The notes under the pieces: model-generated | What the model was told of the DNA's origin: nothing | Seen by the model: only the letters and a program-made list of their open reading frames with translations | Databases searched by the model: none | Assembly (NCBI RefSeq): GCF_900115665.1 | Contig: NZ_FOXH01000014.1 | Coordinates: forward strand, 62,001 to 126,000 | Length of the DNA stretch: 64,000 bases | Direction of reading: 5' to 3' | From: Pseudarcicella hirudinis | GTDB lineage: Bacteria > Bacteroidota > Bacteroidia > Cytophagales > Spirosomataceae | Position numbers and translations under genes: made by a program | Part shown: positions 27,530-36,415 of the stretch, piece after piece | Layout of the letters: each line of letters starts with the position of its first letter | Position numbering within the stretch: the first letter of the stretch is position 1

Positions 27530-29167
27530 ATGAAAAACAAGTACGTCATCGGAGTCGATTATGGTACTGACTCGGTGAGAGCTCTACTGGTAAATACAGA
27601 TAATGGTGATATCCTCGGCAATGATGTTCATTACTATCAAAGGTGGAAAGAAGGGAAATACTGTAACCCTACAACCTCGCAGTTCAGACAGCACCCTCTT
27701 GATTATCTGGAAGGGCTTGAAAATGCGATCAAAGGAGCTTTAGCCAATGTATCAGAAGATGTACGACAAAATATTACCGGTATTTCTGTTGATACCACAG
27801 GGTCAACTCCTGTTGCAGTGGATGAAAACGGAACACCATTGGCTCTTCTCCCGGAGTTTTCAGAGAATCCTAACGGAATGTTTATTCTTTGGAAAGATCA
27901 CACTTCTAATGCTGAAGCAAAAGAAATTAATGATCTGGCTCATCACTGGGATACTGATTTCACCAAATATGTTGGCGGTATTTATTCTTCAGAATGGTTC
28001 TGGGCTAAAATTCTCAGAACGCTTCGTGTCGATGAAAAAATCAGGGAAAAAGCATTTTCATGGGTTGAACATTGCGATTGGATTTCAGCAGTTTTGACAG
28101 GAAATACCAATCCGCTTACTCTTAAACGAAGCAGATGCGCAGCAGGCCATAAAGCGCTTTGGCATGAAGAATTCGAAGGTTTACCAACTGAAGAATTCCT
28201 GACCAGACTTGACCCTTTACTTTCAGGGCTTCGCCGAAGGCTTTTCAGAGAAACATATACTTCTGATGAAAAAATGGGGATTATTTCGGAAGAATGGGCA
28301 CAAAAACTTGGTATTTCTAAAGAGGCTGTCATCGGTGTCGGAGCTTTTGACTGCCATATGGGAGCTGTGGGTGCTGAAATTGAAACGTATTCACTTTGTA
28401 AAGTAATCGGCACTTCCACCTGTGATATGCTGGTTGCTCCTATCGAAGAAATCGGACATTTGCTAATCAAGGGTATCTGCGGACAGGTGGATGGTTCCAT
28501 TTTACCGGGTATGTTGGGTATGGAAGCAGGACAATCAGCTTTCGGAGATGTTTATGCATGGTTTCAAAAGTTGATTACTGGTCCTATAAGAGAACTGCTT
28601 GGTGAGGAAGACGCCAATGCCTTAAGTGAGAAACTGATTCCTTTTCTGGCAGAAAAAGCCTCAGCATTACCAGTTACCGAAAATGATATTATTGCATTGG
28701 ATTGGCTGAATGGCCGTCGTACACCTGATGCCAATCATACTTTAAAAGGAGCTGTTTCCGGACTAAACCTGGGAAGTGATTCGGTCAGAATTTTCAAAGC
28801 CCTTGTAGAAGCTACTGCTTTTGGTTCAAAAAGTATTGCTGACAGGTTTGTTGAAGAAGGGGTTCCGATTAAACAGGTTATTGCTATTGGCGGAGTTGCC
28901 AAAAAATCACCATTTGTCATGCAGACGCTGGCCGATGTACTAAACATGCCTATTAAAGTTGCAAGTTCTGACCAGGCCTGTGCTTTAGGAGCAGCCATGT
29001 TTGCCGCTGTAGCTTCAGGAGCGCATGAAAATATAAGCGTAGCACAGTCAGCAATGTCTTCAGGCTTTGACGCCACATATCAACCAAGAGCAGAGCAATC
29101 AGCGGTTTATCAGAAACTATACGAAAAGTATCTGAAACTAGGAGGCTTTATTGAGAATACCTTCTAG
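27530..29167 (+). CDS. araB: Ribulokinase
   Basis: A 545-residue FGGY-family kinase that phosphorylates L-ribulose to L-ribulose 5-phosphate. The N-terminal phosphate-binding loop is GVDYGTDSVRALL, with the ribulokinase-typical YGTDSVR; VDTTGSTPVAVDENGTPLALL and WKDHT follow. The second domain has the GTSTCDM segment, GLLGMEAGQSAFGD-like substrate region, NGRRTPDAN and the C-terminal ATP site IAIGGVAKKSPFVMQTLADVL. Length is usual for AraB. It is the first catabolic gene after araR. The next ara gene, araA, is 1.5 kb away because a GxxExxY gene and a repeat array intervene. Confidence 0.95.
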   Translation: MKNKYVIGVDYGTDSVRALLVNTDNGDILGNDVHYYQRWKEGKYCNPTTSQFRQHPLDYLEGLENAIKGALANVSEDVRQNITGISVDTTGSTPVAVDENGTPLALLPEFSENPNGMFILWKDHTSNAEAKEINDLAHHWDTDFTKYVGGIYSSEWFWAKILRTLRVDEKIREKAFSWVEHCDWISAVLTGNTNPLTLKRSRCAAGHKALWHEEFEGLPTEEFLTRLDPLLSGLRRRLFRETYTSDEKMGIISEEWAQKLGISKEAVIGVGAFDCHMGAVGAEIETYSLCKVIGTSTCDMLVAPIEEIGHLLIKGICGQVDGSILPGMLGMEAGQSAFGDVYAWFQKLITGPIRELLGEEDANALSEKLIPFLAEKASALPVTENDIIALDWLNGRRTPDANHTLKGAVSGLNLGSDSVRIFKALVEATAFGSKSIADRFVEEGVPIKQVIAIGGVAKKSPFVMQTLADVLNMPIKVASSDQACALGAAMFAAVASGAHENISVAQSAMSSGFDATYQPRAEQSAVYQKLYEKYLKLGGFIENTF

Positions 29168-29216
29168 TTCAGTCTTATATCAACTTTTATTTCTACACTA
29201 TTATTAAAATTTAAAA

Positions 29217-29630
29217 ATGATTACTCAAAAATATTTAGACGAATTAACTTATAATATACTTGGCTGTGCCATTGAGGTTCACAGAGAGTTGGGTCCTGGT
29301 TTGCTTGAAAAAGTTTATGAGAAATGTCTCATTCAAGAACTTTATGTTAAAAAGCTGAGATTTGAATACCAGCAATCCGTTCCGGTTATTTATAAAAATG
29401 AAATCGTAGACTGTGATTTGAGATATGATCTGCTGGTTGAAAATTCGATTGTCATTGAACTAAAATCCGTGGAAAAAATGCTTCCGTTATTCGATGCCCA
29501 ATTGATGACCTATATGAAGCTACTAAAAATGCCTAAGGGAATTCTAATAAATTTCAATGTCAGCAATATTTTTAAAGAAGGACAAAGAACTTTTGTAAAT
29601 GAGCATTTTGCGGCTTTGAAAAGGGAATAA
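29217..29630 (+). CDS. GxxExxY-family protein, putative PD-(D/E)xK nuclease
   Basis: A 137-residue protein of the GxxExxY family. The name-giving motif is G28-E31-Y34, within ELGPGLLEKVYEKCL. Beyond it D71 (RYDLLV), E81 and K83 (IELKS) reproduce the PD-(D/E)xK core, and Q95-xxx-Y99 matches the QhxxY motif of RecB-like nucleases. The fold is therefore probably a small restriction-endonuclease-like domain with a full active site. No biochemical function is established for the family. It lies 50 bp after araB, on the same strand, and its stop codon is only 8 bp before a 13-unit palindromic repeat array. This pairing, inside an arabinose operon where it has no metabolic sense, points to a mobile or repeat-maintaining element. 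Confidence 0.85.
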   Translation: MITQKYLDELTYNILGCAIEVHRELGPGLLEKVYEKCLIQELYVKKLRFEYQQSVPVIYKNEIVDCDLRYDLLVENSIVIELKSVEKMLPLFDAQLMTYMKLLKMPKGILINFNVSNIFKEGQRTFVNEHFAALKRE

Positions 29631-29638
29631 CCTTGCAA

Positions 29639-30665
29639 CCACATAGGAACATAGAAAACATAGATTTTCAATAAGGGAAAACTTCACTATGATGAACTAT
29701 ATGCCTGTGTGGTTGCAAAGAGGTGACCACATAGAAGCATAGAGAACATAGGTTAAAACGAAAAACTATGTGAACTATATGCCTGTGTGGTCGCAAAGAG
29801 GTGACCACATAGAAGCATAGAGAACATAGATTAAAACCAAAAAGCTATGTGAACTATATACCTATGTGGTGGCAAAGAGGTGACCACATTGTAACATAGA
29901 AAACATAGATTAAAACGAAAAACTATGTGAACTATATGCCTATGTGGTCGCAAAGAGGTAACCACATAGAAGCATAGAGAACATAGATTAAAACCAAAAA
30001 ACTATGTGAACTATATGCCTGTGTGGTTGCAAAGAGGTAACCACATAGAAGCATAGAGAACATAGGTTAAAAGTAAAAAGCTATGTGAACTATATACCTA
30101 TGTGGTGGCAAAGAGGGAACCACATAGAAGCATAGAAAACATAGGTTAAAATGAAAAAACTATGTGAACTATATGCCTGTGTGGTTGCAAAGAGGTAACC
30201 ACATAGAAGTATAGAGAACATAGATTAAAACGAAAAACTATGTGAACTATATGACTATGTGGTTGCAAAGAGGTGACCACATAGAAGCATAGAGAACATA
30301 GGTTAAAAGTAAAAAGCTATGTGAACTATATACCTATATGGTGGCAAAGAGGGAACCACATTGTAACATAGAAAACATAGGTTATAACAAAAAACTATGT
30401 GAACTATATGCCTGTGTGGTTGCAAAGAGGTAACCACATAGAAGCATAGAGAACATAGATTAAAAGTAAAAAGCTATGTGAACTCCGTGCCTATGTGGTC
30501 GCAAAGAGGTGACCACATAGAAGCATAGAGAACATAGATTAAAACGAAAAACTATGTGAACTATATGTCTATGTGGTAGCAAAGAGGTGACCACATAGCA
30601 ACATAGAAAACATAGATTAAAACGAAAAACTATGCGAACTATATGTCTATGTGGTTGCAGGGTTA
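29639..30665. repeat. Thirteen tandem palindromic repeats of 78-79 bp
   Basis: Units start (at CCAC) at 29639, 29727, 29805, 29884, 29962, 30041, 30120, 30199, 30277, 30356, 30434, 30513 and 30591. The period is 78 or 79 bp except the first (88 bp, most divergent). Each unit is an imperfect hairpin: a 25-nt left arm CCACATAG-n-CATAG-n-ACATAG, a 14-15 nt A-rich centre (variants of TTAAAACGAAAAA), a right arm CTATGTG...CTATGTGG, then a linker of the form TNGCAAAGAGGTNA. Units differ at a few fixed positions only (the linker base T/C/G/A, the left arm GAAGC or TTGTAAC, centre length). There are no spacers and no open reading frame across the array. Confidence 0.95.
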
Positions 30666-30703
30666 CAAAGGAAAAAAATCATAACTGTTAATAAAGAATA
30701 AAA

Positions 30704-32194
30704 ATGCTTAATCTAAAAAACTACGAAATTTGGTTTATCACAGGTAGTCAACATTTATATGGAGAAGAAACGCTTCGTCAGGTTGATGAACATTCAAAAA
30801 TCATTGCTGAATCTTTCAACAATGCTTCTCAAATTCCGGTAAAAGTAATTTTTAAGCCTGTTGTTAAAACGACAGATGAAATCTATAAAATTTGTCAGGA
30901 AGCAAACTTTGCTTCTGATTGCGTTGGGGTCATTACCTGGATGCACACATTTTCACCTGCTAAAATGTGGATAAGCGGTCTCAATATTCTTCAAAAGCCA
31001 CTTCTCCATTTACATACTCAATTCAATCGTGATATTCCATGGAGTAATATCGATATGGATTTCATGAACCTGAATCAATCAGCTCATGGAGACCGTGAAT
31101 TCGGATTCATCATGTCAAGAATGCGGTTAAACCGTAAAGTGGTGGTTGGACACTGGCAACAAACTGATGTATTGGAAAAAATCGGTATCTGGGCAAGGGT
31201 TTCTACTGCCAAACATGAAATGAAAACGATGAAACTAGTTCGTTTCGGAGATAACATGCGCCAGGTTGCAGTAACCGATGGTGATAAAGTTGCTGCTGAA
31301 ATGAAATTTGGTTTTTCAGTCAATACACATGGTGTTGGTGATCTGGTGCAGGTAATTAATCAGATTTCAGATGCCGAAATTACAGCGCTGGTCAAAGAAT
31401 ATGAAGACTCTTATCAACTCTCATCTTCTTTAAAAGCTGATGGTCAATTCCGGGGATCTCTGATCGAAGCGGCAAGAATTGAATTAGGCCTTAAAGCATT
31501 CCTCGAGGATGGCAATTTTAGTGCTTACACAAATACCTTTGAAGATTTGCATGGAATGAGGCAATTGCCAGGTATTGCCTCTCAACGTTTAATGGCCGCA
31601 GGTTATGGTTATGGAGGAGAAGGCGACTGGAAAACGTCTGCTATGGTAAGAGCCCTGAAAGTTATGGCTAGCGGATTACAGGGTGGAAACTCTTTTATGG
31701 AAGATTATACTTACCATTTTGACCCAAGTAATCAGATGGTTTTAGGTTCTCATATGCTTGAGATATGCCCGTCAATAACCTCAGCCAAACCTTCCTGCGA
31801 AGTACACCCATTGGGAATTGGCGGAAAAGAAGATCCGGTCAGATTAGTATTTAATGCCTCCGGAGGACCAGCACTAAATGTGTCTCTGATTGATATGGGG
31901 AATCGTTTCAGATTATTGGTTAATGAAGTAGAAGCTGTAGAAATAACGGAGAGTTTACCGAAATTACCGGTAGCCCGGGTATTATGGAAACCACAGCCTG
32001 ATATGCTGACAGGATGTGCTGCATGGATTCTTGCAGGTGGTGCCCACCATACCGTTTACAGCCAGAATCTTACAACTGAATATATAGAGGATTTTGCTGA
32101 TATGTTTGGTATTGAACTGGTTGTGATTGATAAAAATACCAGCATTCGCCAGTTGAAAAATGAATTGAGATTTAATGAAATAGCCTTTAAATAA
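30704..32194 (+). CDS. araA: L-arabinose isomerase
   Basis: A 496-residue cytoplasmic isomerase converting L-arabinose to L-ribulose. The start is canonical for AraA ([16 protein letters not shown]). The four metal/catalytic positions are recognisable: E in [10 protein letters not shown] in [10 protein letters not shown] in [11 protein letters not shown], and H in GGAHHTVYS. Length matches the family. It starts 38 bp after the end of the repeat array, so its translation start is clear of the repeats, but any transcript from the araB promoter must cross 13 hairpins. GH51 follows 12 bp later. Confidence 0.97.
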   Translation: MLNLKNYEIWFITGSQHLYGEETLRQVDEHSKIIAESFNNASQIPVKVIFKPVVKTTDEIYKICQEANFASDCVGVITWMHTFSPAKMWISGLNILQKPLLHLHTQFNRDIPWSNIDMDFMNLNQSAHGDREFGFIMSRMRLNRKVVVGHWQQTDVLEKIGIWARVSTAKHEMKTMKLVRFGDNMRQVAVTDGDKVAAEMKFGFSVNTHGVGDLVQVINQISDAEITALVKEYEDSYQLSSSLKADGQFRGSLIEAARIELGLKAFLEDGNFSAYTNTFEDLHGMRQLPGIASQRLMAAGYGYGGEGDWKTSAMVRALKVMASGLQGGNSFMEDYTYHFDPSNQMVLGSHMLEICPSITSAKPSCEVHPLGIGGKEDPVRLVFNASGGPALNVSLIDMGNRFRLLVNEVEAVEITESLPKLPVARVLWKPQPDMLTGCAAWILAGGAHHTVYSQNLTTEYIEDFADMFGIELVVIDKNTSIRQLKNELRFNEIAFK

Positions 32195-32206
32195 TCTAAT
32201 ATTTCT

Positions 32207-33751
32207 ATGAAAAAAACTGTTATTTCCCTACTCCTTGCTGTTTCCGGTTTTGGAGTTTTTGCTCAGAATCAGGGAACACTTAATGCCGATCAGGGAAAAT
32301 TCACTATCAGTAAACATATTTACGGACACTTTGCAGAACACCTCGGAACCTGTATTTATGGAGGATTTTATGTCGGTGAAGACAATACAAAAATTCCTAA
32401 CAAAGATGGGGTGAGAATGGATGTGGTAGATGCCCTGAAAAAACTTAAAATCCCTAACCTCCGCTGGCCGGGAGGTTGTTTCGCTGATACCTACCACTGG
32501 AAAGACGGTATTGGTCCGAAGGTGAATCGCCCTACAATGGTTAATACCTGGTGGGGAGGCGTTACCGAAAACAACAGCTTCGGAACACACGACTTCCTGA
32601 ATATGTGTGAACTCATCGGAACCGAACCTTATCTTGCCGGAAATGTCGGAAGTGGTACAGTAAAAGAATTATCTGACTGGGTACAGTATGTCAATTTTGA
32701 CGGAACTAGTCCTATGTCAAAACTGAGAACGGAAAACGGAAGACAAAAGCCATGGAATGTAAAAATCTGGGGTGTAGGCAATGAAGCCTGGGGCTGCGGT
32801 GGTAATATGAGACCTGAATATTATGCCAATATTTACAGACAATATGCCACTTTCATGACCGACTGGACTAACGATTCAAAATTATTCAGAATCGCATCCG
32901 GAGCCAATTCTTCTGACTATAACTGGACGGAAGTATTGATGAGAGATATCCCTCACCACATGATGGGAGGAGTAGCTTTACATCACTATGCTGTGTTAAA
33001 CTGGGGCGAGGGAAAGAAAAGTTCAGCAACAGAATTTACTGATGAGGAATATTTCAAAACCATGAAATCTGCTTTGTTTATGGATGAACTTATTCAGAAA
33101 CATTCGGCAATTATGGATAAATATGATCCTGAGAAAAAAGTAGCATTGATCGTTGATGAATGGGGAGGCTGGTACAATGTTGAGCCTGGAACAAATCCTG
33201 GATTTCTGTATCAGCAAAATACTATGCGTGATGCCGTACTGGCAGGTTCAACCCTCAACATTTTCCACAAATATTGCGAAAGGGTAAGAATGGCAAATCT
33301 GGCACAATCTGTCAATGTTTTGCAGGCGGTAATCCTGACCAAGGGAGATAAAATGCTGCTTACCCCGACATATCATGTATTGGAAATGTTCAATGTCCAT
33401 CAGGATGCAACTATGCTTCCGGTTGAGTTTAAAACCAATGATTTCGAACTCAACGGACAAAAACTTCCTGCGGTTTCTGTCTCGGCATCAAAGGATAAAA
33501 ACGGGATAGTACATGTTTCGCTGGTAAATATTGACCTGAAGAACAAACAGGATATTACCTTGAATCTGAAAGGTTTGAAATCTTCTTCAATTTCAGGAAA
33601 AATTCTTGCTTCGGATAATGTTCGTTCGCATAATACTTTTGAAAATCCGGCAAAAGTAACTCCTGCTGCTTTCAAAGGAGCAACAGTTAACGGAGACGTG
33701 CTAAAAGTAAGTTTACCCGCTACTTCTGTAGTAGTATTAGAACTGAAATAA
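32207..33751 (+). CDS. abfA: GH51 alpha-L-arabinofuranosidase, exported
   Basis: A 514-residue glycosidase that removes terminal arabinofuranose from arabinan or arabinoxylan fragments. A signal peptide is present ([19 protein letters not shown], cleavage near residue 20), so it acts in the periplasm or at the surface, unlike many cytoplasmic GH51 enzymes. The TIM barrel carries RWPGGCFAD, the acid/base E193 in WGVGNEAWG and the nucleophile E318 in VDEWGGW. A C-terminal beta-domain follows (about 420-514: [19 protein letters not shown]). It sits between araA (12 bp) and araD (32 bp), so arabinose release and catabolism are in one unit. Confidence 0.95.
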   Translation: MKKTVISLLLAVSGFGVFAQNQGTLNADQGKFTISKHIYGHFAEHLGTCIYGGFYVGEDNTKIPNKDGVRMDVVDALKKLKIPNLRWPGGCFADTYHWKDGIGPKVNRPTMVNTWWGGVTENNSFGTHDFLNMCELIGTEPYLAGNVGSGTVKELSDWVQYVNFDGTSPMSKLRTENGRQKPWNVKIWGVGNEAWGCGGNMRPEYYANIYRQYATFMTDWTNDSKLFRIASGANSSDYNWTEVLMRDIPHHMMGGVALHHYAVLNWGEGKKSSATEFTDEEYFKTMKSALFMDELIQKHSAIMDKYDPEKKVALIVDEWGGWYNVEPGTNPGFLYQQNTMRDAVLAGSTLNIFHKYCERVRMANLAQSVNVLQAVILTKGDKMLLTPTYHVLEMFNVHQDATMLPVEFKTNDFELNGQKLPAVSVSASKDKNGIVHVSLVNIDLKNKQDITLNLKGLKSSSISGKILASDNVRSHNTFENPAKVTPAAFKGATVNGDVLKVSLPATSVVVLELK

Positions 33752-33783
33752 ATAATTCCGGTATCACTTATTCAAATTGAAAG

Positions 33784-34482
33784 ATGTACAAATCACTCAA
33801 AGAAGAATGTTTCGAAGCCAATATGCAACTTCCTAAGTTGGGTTTGGTCATTTTCACCTTTGGAAATGTCAGTGCGGTTGACCGTGAAAAAGGAGTATTT
33901 GCCATAAAACCAAGCGGTGTCCCCTATGAATTTCTGAAAGCTGAAGATATCGTCATAATGGACTTTGATGCCAAAGTAGTAGAAGGGAAAATGAGACCCT
34001 CTTCCGATACCAAAACTCATGCTTTACTCTACAAAACCTGGAATGATATCGGAGGAATTACACATACGCATAGTACATATGCCGTATCCTGGGCCCAGGC
34101 CGGACTTGATATTCCTATTTTTGGAACCACCCATGCCGATCATACACATCAGGATATTCCTTGTGCAACAGTACTTTCGGATGAAATGATTCAGGGAGAT
34201 TATGAGTTTGAAACCGGTAATCAGATTTTTGACTGTTTCAGGGAAAAGGGACTTTCTCATAAAGAAGTAGAAATGGTTTTATTGCAAAATCACGGACCTT
34301 TTACCTGGGGAAAAAATGCAGAAAAATCAGTCTATAATGCGGCAGTTCTGGAAGAAATTGCAAGAATGGCTTATCTGACTTTGCAAATAAATCCGGCAAC
34401 ACCGAAGATTAAAGACACACTCAGAATGAAGCATTTTGAACGAAAACATGGAAAAAATGCTTATTATGGTCAGGGATGCTAA
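33784..34482 (+). CDS. araD: L-ribulose-5-phosphate 4-epimerase
   Basis: A 232-residue class II aldolase-like epimerase that yields D-xylulose 5-phosphate for the pentose phosphate pathway. Recognised elements are LVIFTFGNVSAVDRE, KPSGVPYEFL (phosphate loop), SSDTKTHALLY and the zinc histidines of ITHTHSTYAVSWAQ plus the later LQNHGPFTWG. Where E. coli AraD has HADYFYG, this protein has HADHTHQ, still AraD-like. The C-terminal MKHFERKHGKNAYYGQ is typical of AraD. It closes the arabinose unit and is followed by a 17-bp-stem terminator. Confidence 0.95.
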   Translation: MYKSLKEECFEANMQLPKLGLVIFTFGNVSAVDREKGVFAIKPSGVPYEFLKAEDIVIMDFDAKVVEGKMRPSSDTKTHALLYKTWNDIGGITHTHSTYAVSWAQAGLDIPIFGTTHADHTHQDIPCATVLSDEMIQGDYEFETGNQIFDCFREKGLSHKEVEMVLLQNHGPFTWGKNAEKSVYNAAVLEEIARMAYLTLQINPATPKIKDTLRMKHFERKHGKNAYYGQGC

Positions 34483-34554
34483 ATTTAAGAAGATACAAGT
34501 CGTCATACAGACAACCTTATGCTCTTTAATAATGTCCTGATTTATAACACATTG

Positions 34555-34600
34555 AAAAATGATTTAATGAGTAAATTTCTCATTAAATCATTTTTCCTTT
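34555..34600 (+). terminator. Strong terminator at the end of the arabinose operon
   Basis: A perfect 17-bp stem (34555-34571 with 34579-34595), 7-nt loop, then a T-rich tail. It lies 73 bp after the araD stop and separates it from the HAD gene. Confidence 0.88.
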
Positions 34601-34640
34601 TTATATATTCTGCAATTGCAGTTTTAAAACAAATAATATT

Positions 34641-35318
34641 ATGACAGAAAAATTCGGATTGATTTTCGATATGGATGGCACCATGATTGATAACATGATG
34701 ATACATCACCGAGCCTGGCAAAAGAAACTCAGCGAGATTGGATTGGAGTTAAGCCTCGAAGAGGTAATCGCTAAATGTCATGGACTGAATGACGATATTC
34801 TGGTCAGACTATTTGGTGATAAATATACTTTTGAAGAAAGAGACAGAATTTCAGCTGAGAAAGAAGCTATTTACAGAGCAGTATTTTTACCGGATTTAAA
34901 ATTAATAGAAGGTTTACCGGCAATGCTCGAAGAAGCCGCTAAACTTGGTATTCCTATGGGAATCGGTACGGCAGCCCGTTCAGAAAATGTAGATTATTTA
35001 CTGGATAATCTAAATATCCGTCATTACTTCAAAGCTATTGTCAGCGATGTGGATGTGCAAAAAGGGAAACCTGATCCGGAAGTTTTCTTCAAAGTTGCAC
35101 AGCAATTAGAAATTTCTCACAGTAATTGTCTGGTTTTTGAAGATTCTCCGACCGGAGCAAAAACGGCCTTAAATGCTGGTATGAAAGCTATTATTCTCAC
35201 CACTACTCATAAAGCAGAAGAGTTTTCTTCGTTTGAAAGTGTATTGAAATGTATTGATAATTATACAGAAATCAGTCTGACTGAAGAGCTTGAGCAATTG
35301 CTTGTTGTAAATAGTTAG
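34641..35318 (+). CDS. HAD-superfamily sugar-phosphatase/beta-phosphoglucomutase-like protein
   Basis: A 225-residue HAD hydrolase, subfamily with an alpha-helical cap between motif I and motif II. Motif I is FDMDGTMID near the N-terminus, with the nucleophile and general-acid Asp; motif II is IGTAARS; motif III includes GKPDPEVFF; motif IV is VFEDSPTGAKTAL. The enzyme acts on small phosphorylated sugars in the cytoplasm and might remove dead-end sugar phosphates. It follows araD but has its own upstream terminator, so it is probably separately transcribed. The exact substrate cannot be read. Confidence 0.9.
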   Translation: MTEKFGLIFDMDGTMIDNMMIHHRAWQKKLSEIGLELSLEEVIAKCHGLNDDILVRLFGDKYTFEERDRISAEKEAIYRAVFLPDLKLIEGLPAMLEEAAKLGIPMGIGTAARSENVDYLLDNLNIRHYFKAIVSDVDVQKGKPDPEVFFKVAQQLEISHSNCLVFEDSPTGAKTALNAGMKAIILTTTHKAEEFSSFESVLKCIDNYTEISLTEELEQLLVVNS

Positions 35319-35330
35319 AAAAACAGTAAA

Positions 35331-35361
35331 GGCCTGTCAGATAAATCTGACAAGCCTGTTT
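35331..35361 (+). terminator. Hairpin after the HAD gene
   Basis: GGCCTGTCAG pairs with CTGACAAGCC with one C/A mismatch and a 6-nt loop, then TGTTT. It lies 12 bp after the HAD stop. The T tail is short. Confidence 0.6.
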
Positions 35362-35403
35362 ATCATTTTGGGTAAATACATCCTGATTTTGGAAACCTGT
35401 TTT

Positions 35404-36162
35404 CTACAAAACTTCCAAAGTGTTGTTATGGTAAGCAACCAGCTCCGGAGCATCCGGCGATAATTCTGTTACCAGATAATTAATCTCATCTAAATCCGCC
35501 ACTTTCATTTTCATCACGGAATTTAATTTTTCAGTAATCGATAAAATTGCCACTTTTTCAGAGGCTTTAATCATTGCTTTTTTTACCTGAACGGTTTCCC
35601 AGTCCGAGTCTGTCAAACCTCCTTTGGCGTCAATGGCATTTGTTCCTAAAATACATAAATCAGCTTTCATTTCTGATAAGCGCTGATGAACCTCTCCTCC
35701 TATCGCCATCTGGCTGTATCGGGAAACCTGCCCGCCAATCAGAATAATCTCAATATTAGGTTTGTCCAGCAATTCAACCGCAGTCAATGGATTCACTGTC
35801 ATGAAAGTAGCCCGCAATTCTTCCGGAATTAATTTAACCAGCTCCCTGATGGTCGTTCCTCCTCCTACTAATACAAGCATGTCATCTTTCAGCAAAGACA
35901 GAGCTTTCTGGGCAATAACTAACTTATCATTATGTGCATAAGTCTCTTTCAAATGCGAAGAATGATGATAAGCCTTAGACATAGCCCCCCCTCTGATCTT
36001 GATTATTTCCCCGTCATCAGCCAATTCATTTAAATCTCTCCGAATTGTGTCTTCAGAAACATTCAATGTAGTAGTTAAATCCGTCAATGAAATTCTTGTG
36101 TGAACATTGATTTCTTTCAGAATCAAATCCTTTCTCTCTTTTTTCAATAAGCTTACCGACAT
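35404..36162 (-). CDS. DeoR-family transcriptional regulator
   Basis: A 252-residue regulator from the ATG at 36162 (MSVSLLKKERKDLILKEI). A longer frame to 36246 would run through its own predicted promoter (TATATTTG, 36201-36194) and encodes an unlikely hydrophobic leader, so it is rejected. The winged helix is at about 10-60 (ISLTDLTTTLNVSEDTIRRDLNELADDGEIIKIRGGA), with the DeoR hallmark SEDTIRRDL. The sugar-phosphate-binding C-terminal domain has LVGGGTTIRELVKLI, IEIILIGGQVSR and ILGTNAIDAKGGLTD. It is divergent from the susC-to-TonB region and is the natural candidate for its repressor. Eight TGCA half-sites fill the intergenic region. Confidence 0.93.
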   Translation of the reverse strand: MSVSLLKKERKDLILKEINVHTRISLTDLTTTLNVSEDTIRRDLNELADDGEIIKIRGGAMSKAYHHSSHLKETYAHNDKLVIAQKALSLLKDDMLVLVGGGTTIRELVKLIPEELRATFMTVNPLTAVELLDKPNIEIILIGGQVSRYSQMAIGGEVHQRLSEMKADLCILGTNAIDAKGGLTDSDWETVQVKKAMIKASEKVAILSITEKLNSVMKMKVADLDEINYLVTELSPDAPELVAYHNNTLEVL

Positions 36163-36193
36163 TCTTATTTCGCGTATTTCAGGTTTATGCTGA

Positions 36194-36227
36194 CAAATAT
36201 ATGAAAAAACTGCAATAAAAAATGCAA
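36194..36227 (-). promoter_or_regulatory. deoR promoter
   Basis: On the minus strand, TTG (36227-36225), 23-bp spacer, TATATTTG (36201-36194) as a perfect -7 box. Transcription would start near 36189, 27 bp upstream of the ATG at 36162. Confidence 0.55.
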
Positions 36228-36315
36228 TAAAAACGAAAGACATCACGCACTATTTGCAAAAAATGAGTTAAAATACTCAATTTTATCTCCAAATATTATA
36301 ATTATTTAACAAAAA

Positions 36316-36348
36316 TTGCAAGGTTATTCGAAAAAGTGTATATGTTTG
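36316..36348 (+). promoter_or_regulatory. susC operon promoter
   Basis: TTG at 36316-36318, a 22-bp spacer and TATGTTTG at 36341-36348, a perfect TAnnTTTG -7 box. The transcription start would fall inside the palindromic operator at 36349-36383, with a leader of about 60 nt before susC. Confidence 0.6.
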
Positions 36349-36415
36349 TGCAAAATATGCAGTATTGTATTGCATATTTTGCAATATATCAACCTTACCA
36401 TAAAAACTTTACCAT

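Larger units (their letters stand above)
36163..36415. promoter_or_regulatory. Divergent deoR/susC control region with eight TGCA half-sites
   Basis: TGCA occurs at 36211, 36223, 36255, 36317, 36349, 36358, 36371 and 36380. Two of them lie in TGCAATAAAA direct repeats 12 bp apart (36211, 36223). The last four form a perfect 13-bp inverted repeat, TGCAAAATATGCA and TGCATATTTTGCA (36349-36361, 36371-36383), 9 bp apart. Most spacings are close to whole helical turns (12, 32, 62, 32, 22 bp). The palindrome starts immediately after the susC -7 box and the direct repeats lie in the deoR promoter, a layout expected for a repressor that controls itself and the operon. Confidence 0.7.

Noticed and set aside
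29639-30665. CRISPR array
   Set aside because: Units are contiguous and nearly identical over their whole 78-79 bp, with no unique spacers, and no cas gene is in the window.
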